From NCBI RefSeq assembly GCF_000759835.1, contig NZ_BBNB01000001.1, positions 124,001 through 188,000 on the forward strand: 64,000 nt of DNA. The letters run 5' to 3'. The position numbers were made by a program, and so were the translations under genes. Position 1 is the stretch's first letter, and every line of letters begins with the position of its first letter. Source of the DNA: Citrobacter sedlakii NBRC 105722 (GTDB taxonomy: Bacteria; Pseudomonadota; Gammaproteobacteria; Enterobacterales; Enterobacteriaceae). The notes under the pieces were generated by a model. The model was not told where the DNA came from, ran no database searches, and saw only the letters and a program-made list of their open reading frames with translations. Positions 6,818 through 16,300 of this stretch are shown piece after piece.

Positions 6818-8392
6818 ATGAAAGCCATGAGCTTTATTCACGGTGTCGTGCTGGCGCTGGGGTTGATGCCGTGGTTGGTTCAGGCCAGCGATGCCGACAC
6901 GTTTGTCGCCGCCAGCCGCAACCAACAGGCGCAGTTGCTGGAGCAGTGGACGGCGTCGCCTGAACCGCAGCGGCTGCCGTTGCTGGCGGCATTAAGCAAG
7001 GAAAGTGTGCTGCTTGACAGCAAAAAAAGGGCTTTCACGCAAAACGGGACACAGTTGACGACGCTGGGCGCAGCCAGTACGCCAACCGGCACACTTAAAA
7101 AGCTGCGCTTGACTAACCGGTTGCGTAATTTGGTGGCTGGCGCGCTGGCCACGCATCAACTTATAAGTGACAGTGTCACAGAAAGGCGCGCCGCCGCCAC
7201 GGCGCTACAGCGCGGCGCGCAGCCTGCCATGCTGCCGCTTATCCAGCAGCGTCTGGCCGCAGAAAGCGATCCCGTTGTGACATCGCGTCTGACCGGCGCG
7301 CTGGCGAGTCTACAACTGACCAGTCCTTCCGCGGACGTTCGTCGTCAGGCCATTACGCTGCTCGGCGATTCCAGCGATCCGGAAATGCAGGCGCGTCTGC
7401 AACCCTTTACCGACCATGCGCACGAGCCTGACGCCAGCGTACGTGAAGCGGCAACTGAGAGCGTGACGCGGATTCAACATCGTATGGCGACAGGCGAACT
7501 GCTCGGGCAGGCGTTTATGGGATTGTCATTAGGTTCGGTGTTACTGCTGGCGGCCCTCGGCCTGGCGATAACCTATGGCCTGCTCGGGGTAATCAATATG
7601 GCCCACGGTGAAATGCTGATGCTTGGGGCTTACTGTACGTGGATGGTGCAACACCTGATGGCGCAGTTCATGCCGCAGTGGCTGGCGCTGTATCCGCTCA
7701 TCGCGTTACCGGTAGCCTTTCTGTTCACCGCCAGCGTGGGAATGATTCTCGAACGTGGGGTGATCCGCCATCTTTATGGTCGTCCGCTGGAGACATTGCT
7801 GGCGACCTGGGGTATTAGCCTGATGCTGATCCAACTGGTGCGCATGACCTTTGGCGCACAGAACCTGGAAGTGGCGAATCCGGCCTGGCTGTCCGGCGGC
7901 GTGCAGGTGTATGCGAACCTCGTACTGCCGTGGAACCGGATAGTGGTGTTTGGCTTTGCGCTGCTGGTGGTGGTCTTTACCTGGCTGCTGCTCGCTAAAA
8001 CGCGGCTGGGGTTACGGGTACGGGCGGTGACGCAAAACCGCAGCATGGCGGCCTGCTGCGGCGTCCCGACGGGCAGGGTGGATATGCTGGCGTTTGGTCT
8101 GGGATCGGGCATTGCCGGCCTGGGCGGCGTGGCGTTGTCGCAGCTTGGTAATGTCGGACCTGAGCTGGGGCAAGGCTACATCATCGACTCCTTTCTCGTG
8201 GTGGTGCTGGGCGGCGTTGGTCAGCTTGCTGGCAGCGTGGCGGCGGCGTTTGGCCTCGGGGTATTTAATAAGATCCTTGAGCCGCAGATGGGGGCGGTGC
8301 TCGGGAAGATCGTCATTCTGGTGTTGATCATTCTGTTTATCCAGAAGCGACCCCAGGGATTGTTTGCCTTAAAAGGGAGGGTGGCTGACTAA
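6818..8392 (+). CDS. urtB: Urea ABC transporter permease UrtB
   Basis: A 524-residue permease subunit. After a signal-like N-terminus (residues 1-23) comes an extra domain of about 200 residues with alpha-helical, HEAT-like repeats (ASLQLTSPSADVRRQAITLLGD is one unit), then a LivH-type membrane domain from about residue 230 to the end. The NMAHGEMLMLGAY motif near residue 262 and the GLGSGIAGLGGV cytoplasmic loop near 430 are family hallmarks; the latter contacts the ATPases. The N-terminal extension is normal for UrtB but absent from LivH. The gene follows urtA by 45 bases and its TAA stop shares an A with the urtC start. Confidence 0.93.
   Translation: MKAMSFIHGVVLALGLMPWLVQASDADTFVAASRNQQAQLLEQWTASPEPQRLPLLAALSKESVLLDSKKRAFTQNGTQLTTLGAASTPTGTLKKLRLTNRLRNLVAGALATHQLISDSVTERRAAATALQRGAQPAMLPLIQQRLAAESDPVVTSRLTGALASLQLTSPSADVRRQAITLLGDSSDPEMQARLQPFTDHAHEPDASVREAATESVTRIQHRMATGELLGQAFMGLSLGSVLLLAALGLAITYGLLGVINMAHGEMLMLGAYCTWMVQHLMAQFMPQWLALYPLIALPVAFLFTASVGMILERGVIRHLYGRPLETLLATWGISLMLIQLVRMTFGAQNLEVANPAWLSGGVQVYANLVLPWNRIVVFGFALLVVVFTWLLLAKTRLGLRVRAVTQNRSMAACCGVPTGRVDMLAFGLGSGIAGLGGVALSQLGNVGPELGQGYIIDSFLVVVLGGVGQLAGSVAAAFGLGVFNKILEPQMGAVLGKIVILVLIILFIQKRPQGLFALKGRVAD
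7167..7179. repeat. GTGAC-N3-GTCAC palindrome inside urtB
   Basis: GTGACAGTGTCAC, the same core and spacer as the copy at 53482. This copy lies in coding sequence, so it may be chance. Confidence 0.3.
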
Positions 8393-9465
8393 TGACTATG
8401 CCAATGACCTTAACGCTGGCGCGCAAAGCGCCGCGCGCCAGCCTCGTGACAGGTTCGCTTGTCCTGCTAATGCTGGTGACGCTGCCGTTTCTGGCGCTGC
8501 TGCCTGCCGACCACCCGCTGGCGATATCCGTCTGGACGCTTACGCTTGCCGGCAAAATCCTCTGCTATGCGATTGTGGCGGTGGCGTTGGATCTTGTCTG
8601 GGGCTATGCCGGTATGTTGTCGCTCGGACACGGAATTTTCTTTGCCTTGGGCGGGTACGCGATGGGGATGTACCTGATGCGCCAGGCCGCCGGGGAGGGA
8701 TTACCGGCGTTTATGTCTTTTCTTTCCTGGACCGAGCTGCCGTGGTTCTGGTGGGGAACGCAACATTTCGCCTGGGCGCTGGCGCTGGTGGTGCTGGCGC
8801 CGGGCGTGCTGGCGCTCATCTTTGGTTACTTTGCGTTTCGATCGAAGATCAAAGGCGTCTATTTTTCGATCATGACGCAGGCGTTGACCTTCGCCGGGAT
8901 GCTGCTGTTCTTTCGTAACGAAACCGGCTTTGGCGGCAACAACGGTTTTACTGGCTTCACGACCCTGTTGGGACTGCCGATCACCGCCACCAGCACGCGA
9001 ATTGGGCTGTTTCTGGCGACGGTGCTTCTGCTGGTGCTGGCGCTGTGGCTGGGATTCGCGCTGGCGCGGAGTAAATTTGGGCGCATCCTGACCGCCGTTC
9101 GCGACGCAGAAAATCGGCTGATGTATTGCGGTTATGATCCGAAGGGCTTCAAGCTGCTGGTCTGGACGCTTTCCGCTGTGCTTTGCGGGTTGGCCGGTGC
9201 GCTTTACGTGCCACAGGTCGGCATCATTAACCCCAGCGAAATGTCGCCAACCAACTCCATTGAGGCCGCCATTTGGGTTGCGCTGGGTGGACGCGGTTCG
9301 CTGATTGGGCCGGTGACTGGCGCGGTACTGGTTAACGGGGCGAAAAGCCTGTTCACCGTCATCATGCCGGAATACTGGCAGCTGTTTCTCGGGTTAATTT
9401 TCATTGTTGTCACCTTGTTTTTACCGCGCGGCGTGATTGGCCTGTTTCGTAAAGGAGAAAAATAA
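8392..9465 (+). CDS. urtC: Urea ABC transporter permease UrtC
   Basis: A 357-residue LivM-type permease that pairs with UrtB to form the membrane channel. It has about ten hydrophobic helices. WGYAGMLSLGHGIFFALGGYA near residue 70 is the LivM signature, and RDAENRLMYCGYDPKGFKLLVW near 240 is the ATPase-coupling loop. The start overlaps the urtB stop by one base (TAATG), and the stop overlaps the urtD start by one base, so translation is coupled through the operon. A second in-frame ATG two codons in could also be used. Confidence 0.93.
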   Translation: MTMPMTLTLARKAPRASLVTGSLVLLMLVTLPFLALLPADHPLAISVWTLTLAGKILCYAIVAVALDLVWGYAGMLSLGHGIFFALGGYAMGMYLMRQAAGEGLPAFMSFLSWTELPWFWWGTQHFAWALALVVLAPGVLALIFGYFAFRSKIKGVYFSIMTQALTFAGMLLFFRNETGFGGNNGFTGFTTLLGLPITATSTRIGLFLATVLLLVLALWLGFALARSKFGRILTAVRDAENRLMYCGYDPKGFKLLVWTLSAVLCGLAGALYVPQVGIINPSEMSPTNSIEAAIWVALGGRGSLIGPVTGAVLVNGAKSLFTVIMPEYWQLFLGLIFIVVTLFLPRGVIGLFRKGEK

Positions 9466-10262
9466 TGCAGCCAGACGAAGGGCTTTTCACCCGCCAGGTG
9501 CCGGGCGATCGCTATCGCCAGCAAACCGACCCGGTATTACAGCTGGAAAACATCAACGTCAGCTTTGATGGCTTTAAGGCGCTTACCGATCTCACCCTGA
9601 ACATTGGCGTAGGAGAACTGCGCTGCATTATCGGCCCCAACGGCGCAGGAAAAACCACGCTTATGGACGTAATTACCGGTAAAACGCGGCCCCAAAGCGG
9701 AAAAGCGTTGTATGACCAGTCGACGGATCTGACGACGCTGGATCCCATCGCCATTGCCCGCCAGGGTATTGGCCGCAAGTTTCAGAAACCCACGGTGTTT
9801 GAAGCTCTGACGGTGGCGGACAATCTGGCGCTGGCGATGAAAAGCGATAAATCGGTGTGGGCGTCGTTGCGCGCCACGCTAAACAGCGAACAACATGATC
9901 GGATCGATGAAATGCTCGGGCTATTGCGGTTACGGACTGAACGCGGGCGTCACGCCGGGCGGCTCTCTCATGGACAAAAGCAATTTCTGGAGATTGGCAT
10001 GTTGCTGGTACAGGAGCCGCACCTGCTATTACTCGACGAACCCGCGGCAGGGATGACCGATGCGGAAACGGAGTACACCGCGGAACTGTTCCGGACGCTG
10101 GCGGGAAAACATTCATTGATGGTGGTGGAACACGATATGGGCTTTGTCGAAACCATTGCCGATCGCGTCACGGTGCTGCATCAGGGACGCGTTCTGGCGG
10201 AAGGCAGTCTGCGCGACGTGCAGGCCAATGAACAGGTCATTGATGTGTATCTCGGACGCTAA
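9465..10262 (+). CDS. urtD: Urea ABC transporter ATP-binding protein UrtD
   Basis: A 265-residue cytoplasmic ATPase of the LivG type. Walker A is GPNGAGKTT (about residue 52), the signature is LSHGQKQ (about 167), Walker B LLLLDEPAAGM (about 187), and the H-loop histidine lies in VVEHDM. About 25 residues precede the conserved start of the domain, as in other UrtD proteins. It powers uptake together with UrtE. GGAGAAA lies ahead of the start inside the end of urtC. Confidence 0.94.
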   Translation: MQPDEGLFTRQVPGDRYRQQTDPVLQLENINVSFDGFKALTDLTLNIGVGELRCIIGPNGAGKTTLMDVITGKTRPQSGKALYDQSTDLTTLDPIAIARQGIGRKFQKPTVFEALTVADNLALAMKSDKSVWASLRATLNSEQHDRIDEMLGLLRLRTERGRHAGRLSHGQKQFLEIGMLLVQEPHLLLLDEPAAGMTDAETEYTAELFRTLAGKHSLMVVEHDMGFVETIADRVTVLHQGRVLAEGSLRDVQANEQVIDVYLGR

Positions 10263-10271
10263 GGAACGCAA

Positions 10272-10970
10272 ATGCTACAGGTAAATGAACTGAATCAATA
10301 CTACGGTGGAAGCCATATCCTGCGCGGCGTGTCCTTCGAGGCGAAAATCGGCGAAGTGACCTGTCTGCTGGGGCGCAACGGCGTGGGTAAAACGACGCTG
10401 CTGAAATGCCTGATGGGGCTGATCCCGGCGCGCACCGGTACAGTCACCTGGCAGGAAAAAAACATCACCCATCGCAAGCCGCATCAGCGGGTGCAGGCGG
10501 GCGTGGCCTATGTGCCGCAGGGGCGAGAGATCTTCCCGCGCCTGACGGTGGAAGAGAATCTGTTACTGGGACTTTCCCGCTTTTCAGGGCGCGAGGCGAG
10601 AACGGTACCGGAGGATATCTATGCGCTTTTTCCGGTTCTGCATGAGATGAAGCATCGCCGGGGGGGCGATCTCTCCGGCGGACAGCAGCAGCAGCTGGCA
10701 CTCGGACGCGCGCTGGCGAGTCGTCCACAACTGTTGATCCTTGATGAGCCCACGGAAGGTATCCAGCCTTCGGTGATAAAAGAGATCGGTCAGGTCATCA
10801 GCCAGCTCGCGCGCCGTGGTGATATGGCGATACTGCTGGTCGAACAGTTTTATGACTTTGCCGCCGAACTGGCGGACCAGTATTTGCTGATGTCGCGGGG
10901 CAGCATTATTCAGCGCGGGCGCGGAGAAAACATGGAAACGGAGGGGGTGCGCGGGCTGGTCGCAATCTGA
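10272..10970 (+). CDS. urtE: Urea ABC transporter ATP-binding protein UrtE
   Basis: A 232-residue LivF-type ATPase, the second nucleotide-binding subunit. Walker A is GRNGVGKTT (about residue 36), the signature LSGGQQQ (about 136) and Walker B LLILDEPTEGI (about 155). The EPTEGIQPSVIKEI stretch is typical of UrtE. It starts nine bases after urtD behind an AAGGA site and ends the operon. It converges with ydeE with only a 16-base gap. Confidence 0.94.
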   Translation: MLQVNELNQYYGGSHILRGVSFEAKIGEVTCLLGRNGVGKTTLLKCLMGLIPARTGTVTWQEKNITHRKPHQRVQAGVAYVPQGREIFPRLTVEENLLLGLSRFSGREARTVPEDIYALFPVLHEMKHRRGGDLSGGQQQQLALGRALASRPQLLILDEPTEGIQPSVIKEIGQVISQLARRGDMAILLVEQFYDFAAELADQYLLMSRGSIIQRGRGENMETEGVRGLVAI

Positions 10971-10986
10971 TACCGCCCGCAGGTGA

Positions 10987-12174
10987 TTAACACAGCGCAG
11001 GCTGGCTCCAGGGTCCGGCGCGCATGCCTTTCAGCATCAGCGCCCAGGCGACGACGATCGCCACCATCAGCACAGCAAACAGCGTCCAGGCGGGGAAGGC
11101 TGTTAGGATCACGCCGCTGGCGAGGGGGTTGACCGCCGCCCCGAGCCAGCCCAACGATTGCGCAGAAAAATAGCTGGCCTTCATGCCCGACGGCGCGATG
11201 TTATCGATCAACATATATTCGCCCGGCGCATAAATGACTTCGCCAAGCGTGAAGATTGCGGCGGCGATCCCCCAAAGCAAGAGACTTTCTCCGGCGATCA
11301 TGAAACCGGCGAGACCGATGACAAAGCAGACGGTCCCGAAAGCCATCAGGGGGCGAATATTGCCGGGCGTCAGTCGGCGGCCAACGGCATATTGCAAACC
11401 GACAACCACCGTCGCGTTAACGGGCAGGACGACAGCCACCACGTTCTCCGCAAAATCGCCGTCTGCGACCACCATGACGTACTGAGAGATACAGGACGCG
11501 AATGCGCCGCTGACGAATGACGCGAGAAACGCTGACAGCGTAAACCAGAACAAGGCTTTATCCTGGAGCAGTACAGACGGCGACCAGGCCACGCGGGTAT
11601 CTGCCTCAGCGCGCGCGGTCGAACGGTTAACCAAAAGCTGTATAAACACCAGCGGGAAGGCGGAACAGATTGCGGCAAGCCAAAAGGGCAGATTAATGCT
11701 TTGCATCACCAGTAATGTGCCGAGCGGCGGCCCGACGGTCCAGCCGATGTTCAGTACCGTGTAGTTAAGCGAGAAAATCTTCGCCTTCGCGGCGGGTGAC
11801 AGGTTATCGGCAAACCAGGCCTTCAGAACGGTAGCAAACACTGAGTAAGCGCAGTTAATTAGCGCGAACAGCAGCACGACCAGCACCACGTTATGTACCA
11901 GCGGTATAGCGATAAAACCGAAGGCAAAGGCGGAGATTGCCAGCAGCATGTAGCGCTTTTTGTCGAACTTATCCGCAAGAATGCCAAAACCGAGGCTAAA
12001 GATAACGCCGATGGTTAACGCAATGGTCATGGCATAGCCGATCACGTCCACGCTCAGATGATACTGGCGATTCAAATAGATGGTCATGAAGGGCAGCGTT
12101 GCGCCGCGACCAATCGTCAGTAACAGGGAAGAAGCAAGTAAAGCCAGGGTGGATCGTCTTAGCGTTTTGTTCAT
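10987..12174 (-). CDS. ydeE: Major facilitator efflux protein YdeE
   Basis: A 395-residue major-facilitator transporter with about 12 membrane helices and the A-motif loop GILADKFDKKRYM after helix 2. E. coli YdeE exports dipeptides and has been tied to arabinose and other efflux. The N-terminal sequence RSTLALLASSLLLTIGRGATLPFMTIYL is characteristic. It lies next to eamA in divergent orientation, as in E. coli, here in mirror image. The 205-base divergent gap is AT-rich and holds both promoters. Confidence 0.88.
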   Translation of the reverse strand: MNKTLRRSTLALLASSLLLTIGRGATLPFMTIYLNRQYHLSVDVIGYAMTIALTIGVIFSLGFGILADKFDKKRYMLLAISAFAFGFIAIPLVHNVVLVVLLFALINCAYSVFATVLKAWFADNLSPAAKAKIFSLNYTVLNIGWTVGPPLGTLLVMQSINLPFWLAAICSAFPLVFIQLLVNRSTARAEADTRVAWSPSVLLQDKALFWFTLSAFLASFVSGAFASCISQYVMVVADGDFAENVVAVVLPVNATVVVGLQYAVGRRLTPGNIRPLMAFGTVCFVIGLAGFMIAGESLLLWGIAAAIFTLGEVIYAPGEYMLIDNIAPSGMKASYFSAQSLGWLGAAVNPLASGVILTAFPAWTLFAVLMVAIVVAWALMLKGMRAGPWSQPALC

Positions 12175-12379
12175 GTCTATGCCCGACAGTGGGTTCTCGT
12201 TTCGTTATATTTTTGTGCTCAATGACTTTTAAGGAATAGCACGGCAAAAATGTGATGTATAGCGGATAAATTGTTCGATCGTGCACTGTTATCCCTACCA
12301 GAATTAATGATCTGTTGCGTGCTAATGTTTTACGCTACTTTAACTTGTTTACAAAAATTTAATATTTCAGGGCGGTGGT

Positions 12380-13279
12380 ATGTCGCGAAAAGACGGACTG
12401 TTAGCATTACTGGTCGTGGTGGTCTGGGGGCTTAACTTTGTGGTGATCAAAGTGGGTCTGCACAATATGCCGCCGTTGATGCTGGCGGGGTTACGCTTCT
12501 TGCTGGTGGCTTTCCCTGCGATCTTCTTTGTTGCGCGGCCTAACATTCCGCTCACGCTGCTGCTGGGATACGGTCTGACGATTAGCTTCGGCCAGTTCGC
12601 GTTTCTGTTTTGCGCCATCTATTTTGGTATGCCTGCCGGGCTGGCGTCTCTGGTGCTGCAGGCACAGGCCTTTTTCACCATCGTGCTCGGCGCGTTTGCC
12701 TTTGGCGAGCGTTTACAGGGCAGGCAAATCGCCGGGATCGCGCTTGCTGTATTCGGCGTGCTGGTGCTGATTGAAGCCAGCCTCAACGGTCAGCACGTGG
12801 CGCTGTTCGGCTTTATGCTGACGCTGGCGGCAGCCTTTTGCTGGGCCTGCGGCAATATCTTTAATAAAAAGATTATGCAGCATGCGTCGCGACCGCCAGT
12901 GATGTCACTGGTGGTATGGAGCGCGCTCATTCCGATTATGCCATTCTTTGTCTCGTCATTACTGCTTGATGGCGCGCCCCACATGATCCAGAGCCTCGTC
13001 GACATTGACCTGACGACGATCCTGTCGCTGGTCTACCTGGCGTTTGTCGCCACAATTGTGGGTTACGGTATCTGGGGCACGCTGCTTGGGCGTTATGAAA
13101 CCTGGCGCGTGGCGCCGCTGTCGCTGTTGGTGCCGGTGGTTGGCCTGGCGAGCGCCGCGGTATTGCTTGACGAGACGTTGAGCGGACTGCAATGCCTTGG
13201 CGCGGTGCTGATTATGGCGGGACTCTACATTAACGTGTTTGGTTTTCGCTGGCGCAATATCGCGCAGGTCAGGGGATAG
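12380..13279 (+). CDS. eamA: O-acetylserine/cysteine exporter EamA
   Basis: A 299-residue drug/metabolite transporter with ten predicted helices in two EamA repeats, each of about 140 residues. It begins MSRKDGLLALLVVVVWGLNF, the usual start of the E. coli protein, including the conserved VWGLNFVVIK of helix 1. Known role in E. coli: export of cysteine-pathway metabolites such as O-acetylserine. The gene starts on the far side of the ydeE divergent region and ends just before a hairpin shared with the autotransporter gene. Confidence 0.93.
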   Translation: MSRKDGLLALLVVVVWGLNFVVIKVGLHNMPPLMLAGLRFLLVAFPAIFFVARPNIPLTLLLGYGLTISFGQFAFLFCAIYFGMPAGLASLVLQAQAFFTIVLGAFAFGERLQGRQIAGIALAVFGVLVLIEASLNGQHVALFGFMLTLAAAFCWACGNIFNKKIMQHASRPPVMSLVVWSALIPIMPFFVSSLLLDGAPHMIQSLVDIDLTTILSLVYLAFVATIVGYGIWGTLLGRYETWRVAPLSLLVPVVGLASAAVLLDETLSGLQCLGAVLIMAGLYINVFGFRWRNIAQVRG

Positions 13280-13288
13280 CAGACGCAG

Positions 13289-13313
13289 AAAAGCCGCATG
13301 TTTCCATGCGGCT
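13289..13313 (-). terminator. Terminator between eamA and the autotransporter gene
   Basis: A 9-bp perfect stem (AGCCGCATG / CATGCGGCT) with loop TTTC. On the minus strand it is followed by TTTT, so it mainly serves the autotransporter gene; on the plus strand it may also stop eamA. Confidence 0.75.
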
Positions 13314-13319
13314 TACCGG

Positions 13320-16300
13320 TCAGAACGTCAGTTGCCAACTGACCATCACTTTCTGATCGCTGCTATGGTCAGACACATTGGCGCCGTAACCCACGCCCCA
13401 GGCCATATCGCCTTTATGCAGCGTCATGCCTAACTGTCCGGCAAAGGCGGTTTTATCAGTGATGTTCGCCGTAATGGCGTCTGTCGCGCTGATGCCCTGG
13501 GCTCGGATCCGTGTGTCAGAATGGGTATCGCCTGCACGGGTGATGACCGCGACATCCGCCTGGGTGGACAGATCCCATCCTGAATCCAGGGCGAAGGTTT
13601 TACTCAATTTTACCCCCGCCGGGAACTGCCAGATGTTCTGGGTTTCTTCGTCCGTTTTAAAGACCGTTTCATGATTCGCGTTCCGTGTAGTAAAGCCTTT
13701 GGTTTTAAGCTGGTTGTAACGTACGCCTGCATAAGGAATGACATTTACAACCTGATTTTCAACGCGGTACTCGGCGGTTAAGCCTGCGGTCAGCAACTGT
13801 GAGTCTACATCGCCATTCAGTTTGCGCCCCTGATTCGTCCAGCCGGGCAGATCCTGTTCGATATCGTTACTGTTCGCGCTAAAGCCGATATCCGCGGTGA
13901 CGTTAACCGCATCACGACGCCAGTTCTGGTACAGCGAAACGCCCCAGAAATCGAAGTCGTTATGCGTGGTGTTGAAGTCGCCGGAAGAATCAGTGTTACC
14001 ACGACCGGCATGGGCGGCGATCCCGGTGCGCATTGGTCCAATCGCGGAGTCCCAGGCCCCTTCACCGCCAAGCATCACGCCGTAGTAGTCGGTATCAAAG
14101 CCATAGTCCGCCTGTCCGGCAGAAAAGTCGCGCGCCCGCTGGTTGCCGTAGAGGGCCTGGACCCAGACGGTACCGTCTCCGGCGGCGAATTCAGGATGAG
14201 CCAGCGACATGCGTTGCTGTATCGTCCGGGATGCGGCAAGTCCGGTTGCCAGCGTCGTGGCCTGAACCCCTGCGGCGACGGCCAGTTGCGCGGCGCTGTT
14301 AACGGTGTTTACCACCTCCTGGACGCCAATATGCGGGCTTTCTACCGCCTGTGAAAGGAAGCGCAATCCCGCAGCGCCACTTTGCGTGTCGTTGATGCCC
14401 TGAGCGATCATGGTATCCAGCGCATGTGTTGTCACCACGCCGGGCAGTACGTCCTGGGCCGCTTTTGCGACTGTGGTGACAATCACATCGCCTTCCTGCC
14501 AGGTGGTCTTCGCGCTCAGCAGTTTATTGAGGATCAGGTTATTGTCCTGCCAGCCGGAACCGGCGATCTCTATGTTGTTGAAACCGTGCGCAATCGTGTA
14601 GTTCTGATTCGCTTTGGCGTCTTTAACATACAATTGCGCTGAGGAGGCCACATCCAGGTTGCCGTCGGTGGCGTTCAACGCGGCGTTACCGCGCGTTGTG
14701 CTTTCGCTGTTCACTATCAGCAGTGACTGTTCGCCAAACTGCGCCCGGTTCAGCGTTGCGGCATAGTCAGAGGACGGCTGGCTGAGCGAACCGTCCACCC
14801 GTATCCCCCCCTGAGAGGCGATGAGGGTTTGCGGCGTTGCGATAGCCAGCGCTGCGGTGACGCCGGTTGGCGACCATGCCAGCCCGGTGCTGGCGAAGTC
14901 ATCGATCGCCGGTTGCAGGCGGGTGTCGCCCAGCACCAGCAACGCGTTTTGCCCGACCGTCAGACGGCCGTTAACGTTCTCCCCGCCAAACGCGGCCTGA
15001 GACGCCGTGTCGATGGTGGCGTTCTGTTGCCATTGAGGGTCGATGAAAACGCTGGCGCCGTGGAGATCCACCTCGCTGGCAATCAATTTGCCCGCAGCAG
15101 CATCGTGACCGACAAAGATTTTCGCCTGGCTGAGTCCGTCAGCGTCGGCGGTGGCGAGAAGTTTCCCGGCGTCGAGAGTACCGTCAACGGCCATTGCGCC
15201 GCTGCCGACCAGCTCGACGTTCGCGTGCAGTACAGCCTGATTCCCGATACTGATTTCCCCCTGGCTGACGATCCCCGACGCGGCGGCGCTGGTGACCGTA
15301 TGATCGCCGGACACCACGTTCAGCGCGCCATCCTGACCAATATTCAGCTGTCCGCGAAGGTAATCAGTGGTATTCGCGGTGGCCAGCGTACCAAGATTCA
15401 GGCTTCCGCTTTCCACGTCAACGTTAACCTCCGCGTCGGGATTACCCGCCACGCTGATCAGCGAGCCGCCAGATGCGCCGGTCAGGGTTAACGACTTCCC
15501 ACCAACGATAGCGACGGAAGCATCGCCTGCGCCTTCAAGACGCAGACTGGCGGCGCCAAAGCTGTTGGCGACAGCGATTTCCTGGTTTGACATCGCCTGT
15601 GCGCTACCGACAACGACCCGGTTTTTGTCCGCCACGACGTCGACGTTCGCGAGAACTGCGCCAGCGGTGGCGGCGTCAGTCACTGTCGCTTCGCCGGTGA
15701 CGGTGTCGTTATTCATCAGTTGCCCGGTCATGACAAGCGAGGCGCCGGACTGACTGCCAAGCAACTGGTTAACCGACTTCAGCCACGCAAGTTGGTAGGT
15801 GTCGTCAGTCAGGGTCAGGGTACTCTCGCTCAGGGTCAGGCGACTGCCGGTCTCATTAAACTGCGTTGCGCCATCAACGTTGGCGACAGTACTGAACAGT
15901 TGGCTGGAGTGGGTTTCCAGATGACTGTTTTGGGTCAACTCCAGCGACGCGCTGTCGCGCAAAGAGAGGGAATCGGCAATCAGCCTGGCCTGGTTAAAAA
16001 TCAGTTTGCCGGCAGAGAGGGCCACGGGGGCGTTAATCACGCCACCTGTTACCTCCAGCAGGGTTCCAACGTTATTGTCGCTAAAACCGCCGCCGAGGGT
16101 GGTGGTGGCGCGCACATTGAGTTTACCGAAGCGGCTGAATTTATCGCCCTGCAGTTGAGTCATCGATTCCATGAGCGTCAGGGTGCTGTTGGCGTTTCCA
16201 TATAGCTGTCCGCCGACCTGGGCGTTATCGAGAATCACATTGCCACGCACAATATCCCCGTCTTTTAACGTCACGTCGCCTGAGATCTGGCTGTCTTTAA

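Noticed and set aside
14829..16205. Long plus-strand open frames opposite the autotransporter
   Set aside because: They mirror the codon pattern of the repeat-rich passenger; no domain or ribosome site.
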